In this document: one piece after another, positions 28,514 through 28,653 of the stretch
Numbering within the stretch: the first letter of the stretch is position 1
Layout of the letters: each line of letters begins with the position of its first letter
Notes under the pieces: model-generated
What the model saw: only the letters and a program-made list of their open reading frames with translations
The model's database searches: none
Told to the model about the DNA's origin: nothing
Source: Acetobacteraceae bacterium
GTDB taxonomy: Bacteria; Pseudomonadota; Alphaproteobacteria; Zavarziniales; Zavarziniaceae
Length of the DNA stretch: 28,653 nt
Assembly: GCA_947379865.1 (NCBI GenBank)
Contig: CANCOY010000045.1
Span: 1 to 28,653 of the forward strand
Reading direction: 5' to 3'
Program-made: the position numbers and the translations under genes

Positions 28514-28653
28514 TGAAGCTCGCGCTCGCGGAGCGCACGTTCAAAGGTGATGGCCTCATTCACCTGTGCAAGCGACAGCCGGAAGTCGTCTGCCACCGCG
28601 GCAATGTCACCGTCCTCTGCGACATAGGCCGAATACAGTGTCTCTGTCGGAAC
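28510..28653 (-). CDS. DUF433 antitoxin (VapB45-type), C-terminal part only
   Basis: The last 47 codons of a minus-strand gene entering from the right edge. They read VPTETLYSAYVAEDGDIAAV, then ADDFRLSLAQVNEAITFERA and the tail LRERELH. This is the second half of a DUF433 domain, in which the VP/T strand is followed by the dimer helices. The N-terminal DNA-binding part lies outside the window. The stop overlaps the TTG of the PIN-like gene, the usual antitoxin-first order. It differs clearly in sequence from the orphan DUF433 protein at 3761, so the two are not recent copies. Confidence 0.82.
   Translation of the reverse strand, partial: VPTETLYSAYVAEDGDIAAVADDFRLSLAQVNEAITFERALRERELH

Noticed and set aside
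1..28653. CRISPR arrays, tRNA or rRNA genes, insertion sequences, phage genes
   Set aside because: None seen. The only tandem repeats are the short ones listed, no transposase or integrase motif appears in any frame, and no tRNA cloverleaf was recognised by eye.

Overview
The window is GC-rich, densely packed DNA from an alphaproteobacterium, most likely a Rhodospirillales-type lineage. The strongest indicator is the minus-strand block chvI-chvG-hprK-rapZ-EIIA(Man)-HPr, a gene order typical of Alphaproteobacteria, with an hprK that lacks the N-terminal domain. CoaBC, MmcB (DUF1052) and the long, GC-driven antisense ORFs fit this. Genus cannot be settled from the sequence.

Layout. (1) 163-3679, plus: coaBC, an Rrf2 regulator without Fe-S cysteines, cysK and a MoeB/ThiF-type E1 enzyme, nearly all overlapping: a coenzyme A/cysteine/sulfur-transfer operon. 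(2) 3761-4381, plus: a lone MerR-HTH/DUF433 protein of the VapB45 antitoxin type with no toxin beside it. (3) 4466-6965, minus: rubrerythrin, a GlpC/HdrD-like Fe-S oxidoreductase and a DUF3501 protein, a probable peroxide/redox operon with two perfect hairpins after the first gene. (4) 7189-10876: a TetR repressor divergent from an EmrA/EmrB-type tripartite exporter, with two matching 15-bp operators in the shared promoter region. (5) 10978-12685, plus: an uncharacterised diiron ferritin-fold protein, a strong terminator, and mmcB. (6) 12710-20680, minus: a possible small membrane protein, then a nine-gene run (in transcription order) chvI-chvG-hprK-rapZ-EIIA-HPr-HAD-hldE-hldD, which joins envelope-stress signalling and the regulatory PTS to LPS heptose synthesis. 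(7) 20787-22181, minus: a MATE exporter. (8) 22342-24757, plus: a HipA-like kinase and a DUF3037 protein with overlapping ends, then a HugZ-like flavoprotein. (9) 24952-26559: pckA with its own terminator, convergent with an SMP-30/gluconolactonase gene. (10) Right edge, minus: a VapC45-type PIN-like toxin and the tail of its DUF433 antitoxin, cut by the window end.

The best candidates for under-described biology are the HipA-like kinase/DUF3037 cassette with a large hairpin just before its start codon, the orphan and paired DUF433 modules, the rubrerythrin/Fe-S/DUF3501 set, and the diiron protein behind the efflux operon. Several real starts are non-ATG (TTG for the MFS, mmcB, pckA and VapC-like genes, CTG for HPr). 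They were chosen from family N-termini and ribosome-binding sites.
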